Assembly: GCA_951813065.1 (NCBI GenBank)
Contig: CATOTH010000005.1
Location: 434,001 to 498,000, forward strand
Length of the DNA: 64,000 nt
Source of the DNA: an uncultured Bryobacterales bacterium
Lineage (GTDB): Bacteria > Acidobacteriota > Terriglobia > Bryobacterales > UBA6623
Direction of reading: 5' to 3'
Position 1 is the first letter of the stretch. Each line of letters opens with the position of its first letter. The notes below the pieces were generated by a model. The model was not told the DNA's origin. It saw only the letters and a program-made list of their open reading frames with translations, and ran no database searches. Both the position numbers and the translations under genes were made by a program. Positions 1 through 7,815 of this stretch are shown here, piece by piece.

Positions 1-1006
1 GGTCGGCAATGATCAGCGGCTTGCGGATTGAGCCCTCGTACATCAGCCAGATCCCGGTCAAGCCATGCTCCCCGGTCATGATTCCGTTGTCCCCGGTGAA
101 GATCACCACCGTGTTGCCGGCGAGGCCTCGGCTGGCCGTTTCGTCGACGATGCGTCCCACCTGCTCGTCCACTCCCGTGATGAGCCGGTACATGCCTTTC
201 ATCATCCGCTGGTACTTTTCCGGCGTGTCGAACCGGCGGAACCACCTCTGCCGACTCATCGAGACCTGGATGAATCCCGGGAGTTGATGGAAGTACTCGT
301 CGCCGGGAATCGGCGGCTGGGGAATGACATCGTCCTGGTAGAGGTCTTCGTAGCGCTTGTCGAACACGTACTGGTCGATGTTGTCGTCCTCCGGATGCGG
401 CGCGCTGAAGCTCACCGACAGGCAAAACGGCTGGTCCGACGGATTCGTCCGAATGAACTCGACGGCGTCGTCTCCGTTGATCGTCGTGATGTGCTTGACC
501 TTGCCGTCGGCGGCCGGGCGGTAGTACGGATTGCGCGTGGAACTGGCGATGCGTCGACGGTAGAAGTCGAACATGCGATCTGGAGCGCGTGGGTCCACCT
601 CCACGCCGAGCTTTCCGACGAACCCGGTGCGGTAGCCGGCACGCCTGAGGAGGGCCGGGTAGCTCCGGTCCATCCGCTGGACGGTCATCGGCGGCATCGT
701 GAACGTGTAGCCGTGCTCCCGCCGGAACTCACCGGTCAGGATGCTGGCCCGCGTCGCGGCGCAGATGGATGTGGTGCAGAAGGAGTTGGTGAACCTCGCG
801 CCGCGCGCGGCGAGCGCGTCGATATGGGGAGTCCGGATGATTTCGTTGCCGGCGCAGCCGAGCATGTCCCAGCGATGGTTGTCGGTCATCAGGAAGACAA
901 TGTTCGGAGTCCCCCCATCGGCCTGTTCCGACGAGAGGGATGTTGCGGCCAGGCCCCCGCCCGAGGCGCTGAGAAACTGCCGTCGGTCGATCGGGCGGTT
1001 CGTCAC
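1..1006 (-). CDS. Sulfatase, Tat-exported, 3' end cut by window edge
   Basis: An S1-family (alkaline phosphatase superfamily) sulfatase that should hydrolyse sulfate esters outside the cytoplasm. The GTG start at 1006 is chosen because GAGGA lies about 9 nt upstream and the N-terminus then carries a twin-arginine signal (DRRQFLSAS). The metal-binding start motif reads FLMTDNHRWDML, with DN where DD is usual. The formylglycine site is CAATR followed by ASILTG, a variant of CxPSR that keeps Cys and Arg but has Ala for Pro. A GKLGVE segment replaces the common GKWHLG. The reading frame runs off position 1, so the C-terminal part is not visible. It lies 166 nt downstream of the PQQ dehydrogenase on the same strand and may share its transcript. 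Family assignment is secure; substrate is unknown. Confidence 0.9.
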   Translation of the reverse strand, partial: MTNRPIDRRQFLSASGGGLAATSLSSEQADGGTPNIVFLMTDNHRWDMLGCAGNEIIRTPHIDALAARGARFTNSFCTTSICAATRASILTGEFRREHGYTFTMPPMTVQRMDRSYPALLRRAGYRTGFVGKLGVEVDPRAPDRMFDFYRRRIASSTRNPYYRPAADGKVKHITTINGDDAVEFIRTNPSDQPFCLSVSFSAPHPEDDNIDQYVFDKRYEDLYQDDVIPQPPIPGDEYFHQLPGFIQVSMSRQRWFRRFDTPEKYQRMMKGMYRLITGVDEQVGRIVDETASRGLAGNTVVIFTGDNGIMTGEHGLTGIWLMYEGSIRKPLIIAD

Positions 1007-1172
1007 GGGGCACATTCCTCACGGGCAACGATAACGCAATCCCGACGAGGGTGCGGGTCGCCAACCGTTCTCTCGAGTGTGCAGGGCCTGCCGTCTATGC
1101 CATTGGCAAGGATTCTCGATGTAGCCACGCGCCTGTCAAGCCAACCCGCATGCGAGCGAGGGAAGCGGCAGG

Positions 1173-3071
1173 CTATTCCAGGCTGAAGGCGACGAATTCG
1201 TCACCCGACTTCTTGCCACCCGTGCCGATCTCGCGGCCTCCGCCGCCGGCCGCGATCACAACGTATTGCTTCCCGTCGACCGCATAGGTGCACGGGGTCG
1301 CGTAACCGCCGGCCGAGAGCTGGTGCTCGAAGAGAATCTTTCCCGAATCGGTGTCGAAGGCTCGGAATTTCTCGTCCTGCGTGGCCCCGAGGAAGAGCAA
1401 CCCACCCTTGGTGACAATTGAACCTCCCACGTTGAATGTGCCGGTCCCTTCGATACCCCTGGCCTTGAGCTCGGCATATTCCCCAATCGGCCGTCTCCAG
1501 CGGTAGTCGCCCGTGGACAGGTCCAGGCACAGCAATTCGCCCCACGGCGGGCGGGCGGCCGAGTAACCCTCCTTGTCCATGAAGAACGGATAGCCGGTGT
1601 GCAGAAACGGGTAACCGACTCCTTCGGGCGCATCGATCAGAGTGAAGTATTTCGGCCAGTTGTTGGCGTTGATGAACATCAGTCCGGCCTCCGGATCGTG
1701 GCTGGCACCGCCCCAGATCGTGCCGCCTACCGTCCCCGGGTTATACACCGTCCCTCCCCTGCTAGGCGGAGTGTAGAGCATGCCACTACGCAGGTCCTTG
1801 AGACGGCTCTTGATGTATGCCCGCGACTCTTCGGAAATGTTCGTGATGGTTGCGTCGTCCCCGAACCCCTGCCGCGCGAATGGTGACGGCTTGGTCGGAA
1901 ACGGCTGTGTCGGGTAGACATGCTCGCCCTCAACATCGGATTCCGGCACGGGGCGCTCCTCGATCTCCCAGACTGGCTCGCCTGTTTCGCGATGAAAGAT
2001 GTACCAGAAGGCCTGTTTCGAGGTCTGCACGACGAGGTCTTGCCACTGGCCGTCATGCATCCGCCGGGCAAGCACCGGCTGGGCAGGCAGGTCGTAGTCC
2101 CAAAGGTCGTGGTGGGTCGTCTGGAAGTGCCACTTGCGCTCGCCGGTGCGGGCGTCTAGAGCGATCACGCAGTTCCCGAAGAGATTCTTGCCGGGGCGGT
2201 CGGCGCCGTAGAAATCGTAAGTCGGCGATCCGGTGGAGACAAAGAGCAACCCGCGTTCGGGATCCAGGCTCATGCCGCCCCAGTTGTTCGCGCCGCCGGA
2301 GAGCTTCCAACTGTCCTTCCCCCACGTGTCGTAGCCAAACTCGCCCGGATGCGGAATGGTGTGGAAGATCCACCGCCGTTTGCCCGTGCGGACGTCGTAG
2401 CCACGGATATGCCCAGGGGCAGCCGGCGCGGGCCCCTCACTGCCGGAACCGCCGCCAAGGATCAGGAGATCTTCGAAGACTACCGGCGGGCTGGCGTAGT
2501 AGCTGCGCGTGGATTCAGCCAGTTCACGGTCCAGGCCCTCTTTCATGTTGAGGACACCGCCGTCCGCGAATTCCTGCACAAGCTTGCCGGTATCAGCATC
2601 CAGGCAGTACATGTGATCCTGCGCGGAGCCGGACATGAAAATGCGCCGATCCTCACCATCAGACCAATAAGCCACGCCGCGGTTCACGCCCTTCGAGCGA
2701 CGCATCTGGATCCCCTCGAAAGGATCGAAGTTCCACAGCATCTCCCCTGTGTCCGCTCTGAGGGCCCGCACCTGCACTTGCGCCGTGGTGACGTACATTC
2801 TGCCGTCAACCACGATCGGGGTGCACTCAATCTTGGTGAGAGGGCGCGACAGGCTGTCACCGGTGGCGTGGACCCAGGCGACCTTGAGCCCGGAGACATT
2901 CGACCGGTCGATTTGGTCCAGCTCTGAGTACCGGGTGGCAGCCAGCGATCCGCCGTAGTGCCGCCAGTCGCTCGAGGCTCCGAGGTAAGCACGTGCGAAG
3001 GGTGCAGACAGAGATGCGGAAGCAAAAGCGGCGCTCTTGAGGAAAGTGCGACGAGTAGGGCGATACGACAT
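1173..3071 (-). CDS. PQQ-dependent dehydrogenase, Tat-exported quinoprotein
   Basis: A 632-residue eight-bladed quinoprotein of the membrane/periplasmic glucose or alcohol dehydrogenase type, which would oxidise a sugar or alcohol using pyrroloquinoline quinone and pass electrons to the respiratory chain. The N-terminus has a twin-arginine signal (TRRTFLKSAAFASA) and the mature part begins with the typical DWRHYGGSLAATRYSEL. Blade-like repeats with Trp-docking patterns (for example AWVHATGD, GERKWHFQTTHHDLWDYD) run the whole length. No cytochrome c domain (CxxCH) or N-terminal membrane domain is present, so an external electron acceptor is needed. There is no Shine-Dalgarno before the ATG; a TATAAT box ends 13 nt upstream, suggesting a very short leader. 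PQQ biosynthesis genes are not in the window. The exact substrate cannot be read from sequence. Confidence 0.92.
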   Translation of the reverse strand: MSYRPTRRTFLKSAAFASASLSAPFARAYLGASSDWRHYGGSLAATRYSELDQIDRSNVSGLKVAWVHATGDSLSRPLTKIECTPIVVDGRMYVTTAQVQVRALRADTGEMLWNFDPFEGIQMRRSKGVNRGVAYWSDGEDRRIFMSGSAQDHMYCLDADTGKLVQEFADGGVLNMKEGLDRELAESTRSYYASPPVVFEDLLILGGGSGSEGPAPAAPGHIRGYDVRTGKRRWIFHTIPHPGEFGYDTWGKDSWKLSGGANNWGGMSLDPERGLLFVSTGSPTYDFYGADRPGKNLFGNCVIALDARTGERKWHFQTTHHDLWDYDLPAQPVLARRMHDGQWQDLVVQTSKQAFWYIFHRETGEPVWEIEERPVPESDVEGEHVYPTQPFPTKPSPFARQGFGDDATITNISEESRAYIKSRLKDLRSGMLYTPPSRGGTVYNPGTVGGTIWGGASHDPEAGLMFINANNWPKYFTLIDAPEGVGYPFLHTGYPFFMDKEGYSAARPPWGELLCLDLSTGDYRWRRPIGEYAELKARGIEGTGTFNVGGSIVTKGGLLFLGATQDEKFRAFDTDSGKILFEHQLSAGGYATPCTYAVDGKQYVVIAAGGGGREIGTGGKKSGDEFVAFSLE

Positions 3072-3084
3072 GGGGTCGATCGGA

Positions 3085-3090
3085 ATTATA
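3085..3090 (-). promoter_or_regulatory. Putative -10 box of the PQQ dehydrogenase gene
   Basis: Reading the minus strand gives a perfect TATAAT ending 13 nt before the ATG at 3071. No Shine-Dalgarno lies in that gap, so transcription would begin within about 7 nt of the start codon (leaderless or nearly so). No convincing -35 hexamer was seen at 16-18 nt spacing. Confidence 0.4.
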
Positions 3091-3190
3091 AGGGAATTAC
3101 AGATGTGAGTGCCGAAATCGTGTGAGGGATCCTATGTCCTATTTGTGAGTGAAAGGCGAATAGGATAGAATCAAAGTAGGACAATCGTAA

Positions 3191-4152
3191 ATGACAGCCC
3201 CGGCTGCATACTTGGTTCGGCTGAAGTTAAGCCCGGCCGGGTACGCCATGATGGAGTCGCTCCTAGGACGCTTGAATTGGCTCTACAACCAGGCCTTGGA
3301 GCGCCGCAAGCTGGCCTACGAGCAACGCCAGGAGTCGCTCAGCTTCTACGACCAGTGCAAATGGCTGACGCAACTGCGTGCAGCCAACGAGTGCGGCTTG
3401 GGAGAGCTTGCGCTCGGGGCCAGCCGCGGCATGCTGCGGCGGCTGGACCACGCCTTCCAGGCGTTCTTTCGGCGCGTGCAGGCGGGCGAGGCTCCCGGCT
3501 TTCCCAGATTCCGCTCCATCCGCCGGTGTGTGACGATCGACGTGGCTGACCCGCACAACGGCATGGTGCGCTGCCAGAACGGGCACTACCTGATTCGCGT
3601 GAAGGGGTTTCCGCGCCTGCGGGCCTACAGCGGGCGGAGCCTGCCGCTGGACGCGCCGCTGAAGGCGGTGCGGCTGACCAAGCGCGGCCGCAAGTGGGAA
3701 GCGTCGCTGGTGTACGAGGTCGAACGGCAAGCGCTGCCAGCGTCGGTCACGGCGGTGGGCATCGACCTGGGCGTCCGCAAGCGCATGACCTGCTCAGACG
3801 GCACGCGCTACGCGCGCGCTCGGCGCAATCGCAAGCGGCAGCGCAAGTTGCAGCGGGCGCTGGCGCGCTGCCGTCAGGGCAGCCGCAACCGTGGCAAGCG
3901 CCGGGCAGCCTTGGCGCTGCATGCGCGCAAGGAACACGTGCGGGAACGCAACGCCTGTCACCGGGCCACGACCGAGATCATCCGCCAGCACGGGCTGATC
4001 GCGGTCGAAAAGCTGCGGACCAAGAACATGACTCGGTCGGGGAAGGGAACGGCGGCGGAACCGGGCTCGAATGTGAAGGCCAAGGCCGGGCTCAACCGGG
4101 AGGTCTTAGCGCAGAATTGGTCACTTCTATTTTCGCAACTCAGGTACAAGGC
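3191..4152 (+). pseudogene. tnpB: TnpB RNA-guided nuclease, N-terminal part (interrupted)
   Basis: The first approximately 320 codons of an OrfB/TnpB protein, the compact RNA-guided RuvC nuclease of IS200/IS605 elements. The helix-turn-helix/wedge region is present, RuvC-I shows GIDLGVRK (catalytic Asp) at about residue 197, and RuvC-II shows GLIAVEKL (catalytic Glu). The frame continues to 4252 by chance, but from 4153 it reads RIT terminal repeat sequence and is no longer TnpB. The zinc finger and RuvC-III lie at 7569-7815. Joining 3191-4152 to 7569-7815 gives 1209 nt, an in-frame 402-residue protein, which is the usual TnpB length. All three catalytic acidic motifs are intact, so the gene looks recently split rather than decayed. 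Confidence 0.88.
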
Positions 4153-4179
4153 TTATTCCGAGCTCGGAATAAGCCTTGT
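4146..4179. repeat. 34-bp perfect palindrome at the RIT left end
   Basis: The stretch is its own reverse complement over 34 nt. It contains TTATTCCGAG back to back with its complement (4153-4172), flanked by ACAAGGC and GCCTTGT. It holds one copy of the target octamer and its inverted copy, so the left end is longer than the right end by about 28 nt. Confidence 0.85.
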
Positions 4180-4210
4180 AATTCCGAGTTCCCGATTATT
4201 CCGAGTTGCT
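4173..4210 (+). repeat. RIT terminal inverted repeat, left
   Basis: 38 nt identical to the reverse complement of 7531-7568. Pairing stops at 4172 on the outside and 4211 on the inside. It contains the recombinase-site-like core GATTATTCCGAGT at 4194-4206 and a half core ATTCCGAG at 4181-4188. Confidence 0.9.
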
Positions 4211-4272
4211 ATCAGTAGGCTTCTTGGAATGCATGTAGATTCAATGCGATAGAAGTAGTCGTCGTCTTCACT

Positions 4273-4285
4273 ACTCGGAATAATC
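4273..4285 (-). repeat. RIT inner subterminal 13-mer, left
   Basis: ACTCGGAATAATC, the exact reverse complement of the core in the left terminal repeat (4194-4206) and of the right inner copy at 7478-7490. Together with the outer copy it forms an inverted pair with 66 nt between, like the arms of a tyrosine recombinase site. Confidence 0.8.
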
Positions 4286-4290
4286 CAACT

Positions 4291-4330
4291 GTCTTCCCAA
4301 GTTACTGGCGTGCCTCCATGCTGGGAAGAC
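4291..4330 (+). promoter_or_regulatory. Hairpin over the ritA ribosome binding site
   Basis: GTCTTCCCA (4291-4299) is perfectly complementary to TGGGAAGAC (4322-4330). The right arm contains GGAAG, the only plausible ribosome binding site for the ATG at 4333. Folding would hide it and could keep recombinase synthesis low. The role is inference; the complementarity is seen directly. Confidence 0.5.
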
Positions 4331-4332
4331 CT

Positions 4333-5573
4333 ATGTCTATCGAACGCTTTTTCCCCAATCCCGCCTCTCGGCAGAGACTGCGTGCAGGGCCGTTAGCCAG
4401 GGATGTCGACGCTTTTGCTGCTCATCTCGCGGCCGAGGGCTATGCTTGCTCCGTTGCCCGGAGTAAACTGTGGTTCTTTGCGAACTTGAGCCGCTGGCTC
4501 GCGGGCCAGCAACTCTCTGTCGAAGCTCTCGATGAGCAGCGGGTCAAGACATTCCTGGGCGAAGGCGGGCCGCACCACAGGCGCCGGATCCACAGGTCGA
4601 ACGCCCGCCAATTGCTGAGCTGGCTGCGTGGGGCCGGCCGGATCCCTGCCGCTCTCTGCAGTCCTGCTGACAACGCTCCGATCGAGCGGGTTGCGCGCAG
4701 GTACGAACGTTTCCTGCTGAATGAGCGCGGTCTCAAACCGACAACCGTCGCGGGGTACGTTCCCACCGTCCGGGCCTTTCTCGCCAACCGCTTCGGAACG
4801 GGGGACATCGCCCTCGAGAGCCTGTCTACACGGGATGCCAATCAGTTCATCCTGCGAGAGGCGCAACGCCTCAGCCGCTCCACTGCCAGGCGGGTCGGCA
4901 CGGTCCTGCGCAGCTTCCTCCGCCATCTGCACCAATGCGGTGCCATCTCCACGGACTCGGCTGCGACGATCCCGTCAGTCGTCAACTGGCGGCAGGCGGG
5001 CCCGCCGAAAGCGATCCCGCTGGAAGCCGTCGAAGCGCTCTTGGCTGGCTGTGATCGCGGGACAGTGGCCGGACGGCGCGACTACGCCATCCTGCTGCTG
5101 CTGGCCCGGCTCGGGCTGCGCGGCGGCGAAGTCACCGCGCTCACGCTGGACGATTTCGACTGGTCCGCTGGCATCGTCAGCGTGCCCGGCAAGGGCGATC
5201 GACGCGAGCCCTTGCCACTGCCCCGCGACGTCGGCGAGGCCGTGACTACTTGCGCAACGGGCGGCCGCTCGCTTGCCCCACGCGGCGGGTCTTCATTCAT
5301 CTGCACGCGCCACGCCGTGGGTTCAGCTCCACCACGGCCATCGGCGACATCGTGCGCCGCGCACTGGCCAGAGCCGCACTGGACCCGCCCTGCAAGGGGG
5401 CCCACTTGCTGCGCCATTCCCTCGCCACCGGGATGCTCCGCAACGGGGCCACGCTGGAAGACATCGGACAGATTCTGCGGCATCGTCATCCCGACACCAC
5501 GCAGCTCTACGCGCAGGTCGATTTCGAGGCGTTGCGCAGCGTCGCCGCCTCGTGGCCCGGAGGTGCGCCATGA
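4333..5573 (+). pseudogene. ritA: RitA tyrosine recombinase, frameshifted
   Basis: First recombinase of the trio. ATG 4333 (MSIERFFPNP) is preferred over the in-frame ATG at 4318 because GGAAG precedes it. The N-terminal SAM-like DNA-binding region and the box I arginine (RLGLRGGEVTAL) are read in one frame. After about 5244 the catalytic C-terminus is found only in the frame one base back: HLLRHSLATG, then RHRHPDTTQLYAQV with the nucleophilic Tyr. A single-base deletion in GGCCGTGACTAC explains this; inserting one base restores AVDYLRNG. With that repair the protein would be 413 residues and stop at 5573, overlapping ritB by 4 nt. No slippery heptamer is present, so a mutation or sequencing error is more likely than programmed frameshifting. 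Confidence 0.85.
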
Positions 5574-6484
5574 CCGGACTGTTGCCCCTGCTGGACGAGT
5601 ATCTCGCCACGCGACGTGCTTTCGGAACTCGGCTGGTCGAGGACGAGCGCCTGCTGCGCAGCTTCCTGGCCTTTCTCGCACAGCGTCAACTGGCCCGCAT
5701 CACCACCCAGCTGGCCCTGCAATGGGCGAGCGAGCCCAGCCGGACACAGCTTGCCTACCAAGCGCGGCGACTGAGGAGCGTTCGCGCGTTCGCGCGCTAT
5801 GCACACGCGGCTGATGCACGCCACGAGGTGCCTCCTGCCGGCCTGCTCCCGGCCCAGCCCCGGCGCGCAACCCCTTACATCTACAGCGACAAGCAGATCG
5901 CCGGCCTGGTCGCTGCAGCCCGGCAGCTGCGGGGCAGCACCCCTTTGCGGGCCGCCACCCACTCCACGCTGCTGGCGCTGCTGGCGGTGACCGGGATGCG
6001 CTCCTCCGAGCCATTGCGCCTAAACCGCGACGATGTCGACTTGCTCAGCGGCGTCCTGACGGTCCGCAACACGAAATTCGGCGCTTTCCGCTGCCTGCCG
6101 GTTGACCAGTCCACCTGCGAAGCCCTGCAAGCCTATGCCCTGCTGCGCGACAGCACTTGCCCGCTACCCGCCACACGGGCCTTCTTTCTCTCCGATCGCG
6201 GCACCCGGATTACCCAAGGCAATCTCGAACGCATCTTCCGCAAGCTGTCCAAGCAAGTCGGCCTGCGCGATCCGTCCGCCTCGTGCGGCCCCCGCTTGCA
6301 TGACATGCGGCACAGCTTCGCCGTCGGCACGCTGCTGCGCTGGTACCGCGAGGGTCGCGATGTCGAGCAACGCCTGCCCCGTCTGGCAACCTACCTCGGC
6401 CACGTCCAGGTGAGCGACACCTACTGGTATCTCACAGCCACCCCGGAACTGCTCCAACTCGCCGCCCGGAGGCTGCCCGCATGA
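5570..6484 (+). CDS. ritB: RitB tyrosine recombinase
   Basis: Second recombinase of the trio, 304 residues. ATG 5570 overlaps the ritA stop (ATGA) and is preceded by GGAGG. The catalytic set of the phage-integrase family is present: box I Arg in VTGMRSSEPLRL, a beta-turn Lys candidate in RNTKFGAF, HDMRHSF for the His-x-x-Arg pair, and LGHVQVSDTYWYL for the second His and the Tyr nucleophile. It would cut and rejoin DNA at the element ends together with RitA and RitC. The 4-nt overlaps on both sides indicate coupled translation of all three proteins. The gene appears intact, unlike ritA. Confidence 0.9.
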   Translation: MTGLLPLLDEYLATRRAFGTRLVEDERLLRSFLAFLAQRQLARITTQLALQWASEPSRTQLAYQARRLRSVRAFARYAHAADARHEVPPAGLLPAQPRRATPYIYSDKQIAGLVAAARQLRGSTPLRAATHSTLLALLAVTGMRSSEPLRLNRDDVDLLSGVLTVRNTKFGAFRCLPVDQSTCEALQAYALLRDSTCPLPATRAFFLSDRGTRITQGNLERIFRKLSKQVGLRDPSASCGPRLHDMRHSFAVGTLLRWYREGRDVEQRLPRLATYLGHVQVSDTYWYLTATPELLQLAARRLPA

Positions 6485-7479
6485 CGCCCGCCGCCGATTT
6501 CCCCCGGCTGCTGGCCGCGTTCTTCTCCGAGCGCCTCATGCAGCAACGCCAAGCCAGCCCGCATACCATTGCCAGCTACCGCGACAGCTTCCGCCTGCTG
6601 GTCCAGTATGCCCTGCGGGAACTGGGCAAGGCGCCGGCCGCCTTGGACATCCGCGACCTGGACACGGATTTCCTCGGGGCCTTCCTGACCCACTTGGAGA
6701 CCGAGCGAGGCAACGACGCCCGCAGCCGCAACACCCGCCTGGCCGCCATCCGCTCGTTCTTCGGCTACGTCGCGGTGCAGCAACCGCAGCATGCGGCCCT
6801 GGCGCAGCGTGTGCTGGCGATGCCTGCCAAGCGCTACACCCGCCGCCCGGTGGACTTCCTGCAGCGCGACGAAATCGAGGCCTTGCTGCAAGCCCCCAAC
6901 CTGCACACCCAGGCCGGGCGCCGTGACCGCACGCTGCTCCTGGTGGCCGTGCAGACAGGCCTGCGGGCGTCCGAACTGCTCCAGCTGCGCTGCCAAGATG
7001 TCCAGTTCGGCCGCGGGGCTCATGTGCGCTGCCTGGGCAAGGGCCGCAAGCAGCGCTGCACGCCATTGCGTCAGGACGCGGCCGCCGCTCTGCGGGCCTG
7101 GCTGGACGAACGCCACGGCGAGCCGGCCGCGCCAGTCTTTCCGAACCGGCAGGGCGGCGTTCTCAGCCACGACGGACTCGCCTACCTGCTGGGCAAGCAT
7201 CTGGCCGTCGCCCGGCAAACCTGCCCCTCGCTGCAAGGCAAGCGAGTCACACCCCACGTGCTGCGCCACACCGCAGCCATGGAATTGCTGCAGAACGGCG
7301 TCGACCGCTCAGTCATAGCACTCTGGCTTGGCCATGAGTCGGTCGAGACGACCTACGTCTACCTACACGCCGATCTCAAGCTGAAGGAAGCGGCTCTGGC
7401 CAAGACGACTCCGATGCCAGACGCACCGGCCCGGTACTGCCCCGATGACGAGGTCCTGGCCTTCCTGAACAGCCTGTGA
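6481..7479 (+). CDS. ritC: RitC tyrosine recombinase
   Basis: Third recombinase of the trio, 332 residues, starting in the ATGA overlap with ritB. It has a clear N-terminal core-binding domain (residues about 10-110) and a full catalytic domain: TGLRASELLQL (Arg), LGKGRKQR (Lys region), HVLRHTAAM (His-x-x-Arg) and LGHESVETTYVYLHA (His and Tyr). It is the member closest to ordinary XerC/D-like integrases. The stop codon at 7477-7479 lies inside the right inner 13-mer (7478-7490), so coding sequence and recombination site overlap. Intact. Confidence 0.92.
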   Translation: MTPAADFPRLLAAFFSERLMQQRQASPHTIASYRDSFRLLVQYALRELGKAPAALDIRDLDTDFLGAFLTHLETERGNDARSRNTRLAAIRSFFGYVAVQQPQHAALAQRVLAMPAKRYTRRPVDFLQRDEIEALLQAPNLHTQAGRRDRTLLLVAVQTGLRASELLQLRCQDVQFGRGAHVRCLGKGRKQRCTPLRQDAAAALRAWLDERHGEPAAPVFPNRQGGVLSHDGLAYLLGKHLAVARQTCPSLQGKRVTPHVLRHTAAMELLQNGVDRSVIALWLGHESVETTYVYLHADLKLKEAALAKTTPMPDAPARYCPDDEVLAFLNSL

Positions 7480-7490
7480 TTATTCCGAGT
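7478..7490 (+). repeat. RIT inner subterminal 13-mer, right
   Basis: GATTATTCCGAGT, identical to the core at 4194-4206 and inverted relative to 4273-4285 and 7535-7547. It overlaps the ritC stop codon and forms an inverted pair with the outer copy 44 nt further on. Confidence 0.8.
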
Positions 7491-7530
7491 CCAACGCGCA
7501 CAACAGTGCGAGCCCCGCCCAAGTTCCACG

Positions 7531-7568
7531 AGCAACTCGGAATAATCGGGAACTCGGAATTACAAGGC
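7531..7568 (-). repeat. RIT terminal inverted repeat, right
   Basis: 38 nt that are the exact reverse complement of 4173-4210. The last 8 nt (TACAAGGC, 7561-7568) are also the presumed target duplication and re-enter the tnpB reading frame. Confidence 0.9.
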
Positions 7569-7815
7569 AGAGTGGGCCGGTCGAGAGTTCGTAGCAGTGA
7601 ACCCGCAATACACGTCGCAGCAGTGCAGTCGGTGCGGCGCCCGGAACCATCCGGGCAAGTCGGAAACCTACCGCTGCGTGAGCTGCGGCTTGGTCGCGGA
7701 TCGGGATCTCAATGCCGCGCTCAACATCTTGGCGGCCGGGGTTATCGCCGCCGGAGCGCAAACGTGGGCCGTTGGGCCGTGCGTCGCTCCAGAACCGTAT
7801 GCGGAAGCTGCCTGA
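7569..7815 (+). pseudogene. tnpB: TnpB C-terminal part (zinc finger and RuvC-III)
   Basis: The displaced 3' end of the tnpB gene that starts at 3191. In frame with TACAAGGC it reads EWAGREFVAVNPQYTSQQ, then a four-cysteine zinc ribbon (CSRCG and CVSCG) and DRDLNAALNILA, the RuvC-III motif with the third catalytic Asp. The stop is at 7813-7815. Cut off from its start, this piece cannot be expressed as TnpB unless the RIT element leaves. An internal GTG at 7597 could start only a 72-residue zinc-finger peptide. In TnpB elements the 3' end of the gene and the flank just after it normally also encode the guide (omega) RNA, so 7650-7860 may have that second role. Confidence 0.85.

Larger units (their letters stand above)
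4153..7560 (+). mobile_element. RIT element (three tandem tyrosine recombinases)
   Basis: A recombinase-in-trio element: three tyrosine recombinase genes in the same orientation with 4-nt ATGA overlaps, bounded by long inverted repeats. A 38-bp perfect inverted repeat pairs 4173-4210 with 7531-7568. The 8-mer TACAAGGC occurs at 4145-4152 and again at 7561-7568, just outside the body, and behaves as a target duplication. The host is the tnpB gene. The ends also carry four perfect copies of the 13-mer GATTATTCCGAGT (two per orientation). RIT elements are a known class; membership here follows from gene order, recombinase signatures and end structure. Confidence 0.88.

Noticed and set aside
65-1186. 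Plus-strand ORF of 373 codons at the left edge
   Set aside because: It is the antisense of the sulfatase gene; its composition is rich in Arg, Val and Ala without domains, while the minus strand shows clear sulfatase motifs.
4153-4252. TnpB C-terminus continuing to 4252
   Set aside because: After 4152 the frame reads RIT palindrome and repeat sequence, while the true zinc finger and RuvC-III are at 7569-7815.
5235-5255. Programmed frameshift in ritA
   Set aside because: No slippery heptamer or downstream pseudoknot was seen at the junction; a one-base loss is the simpler reading.
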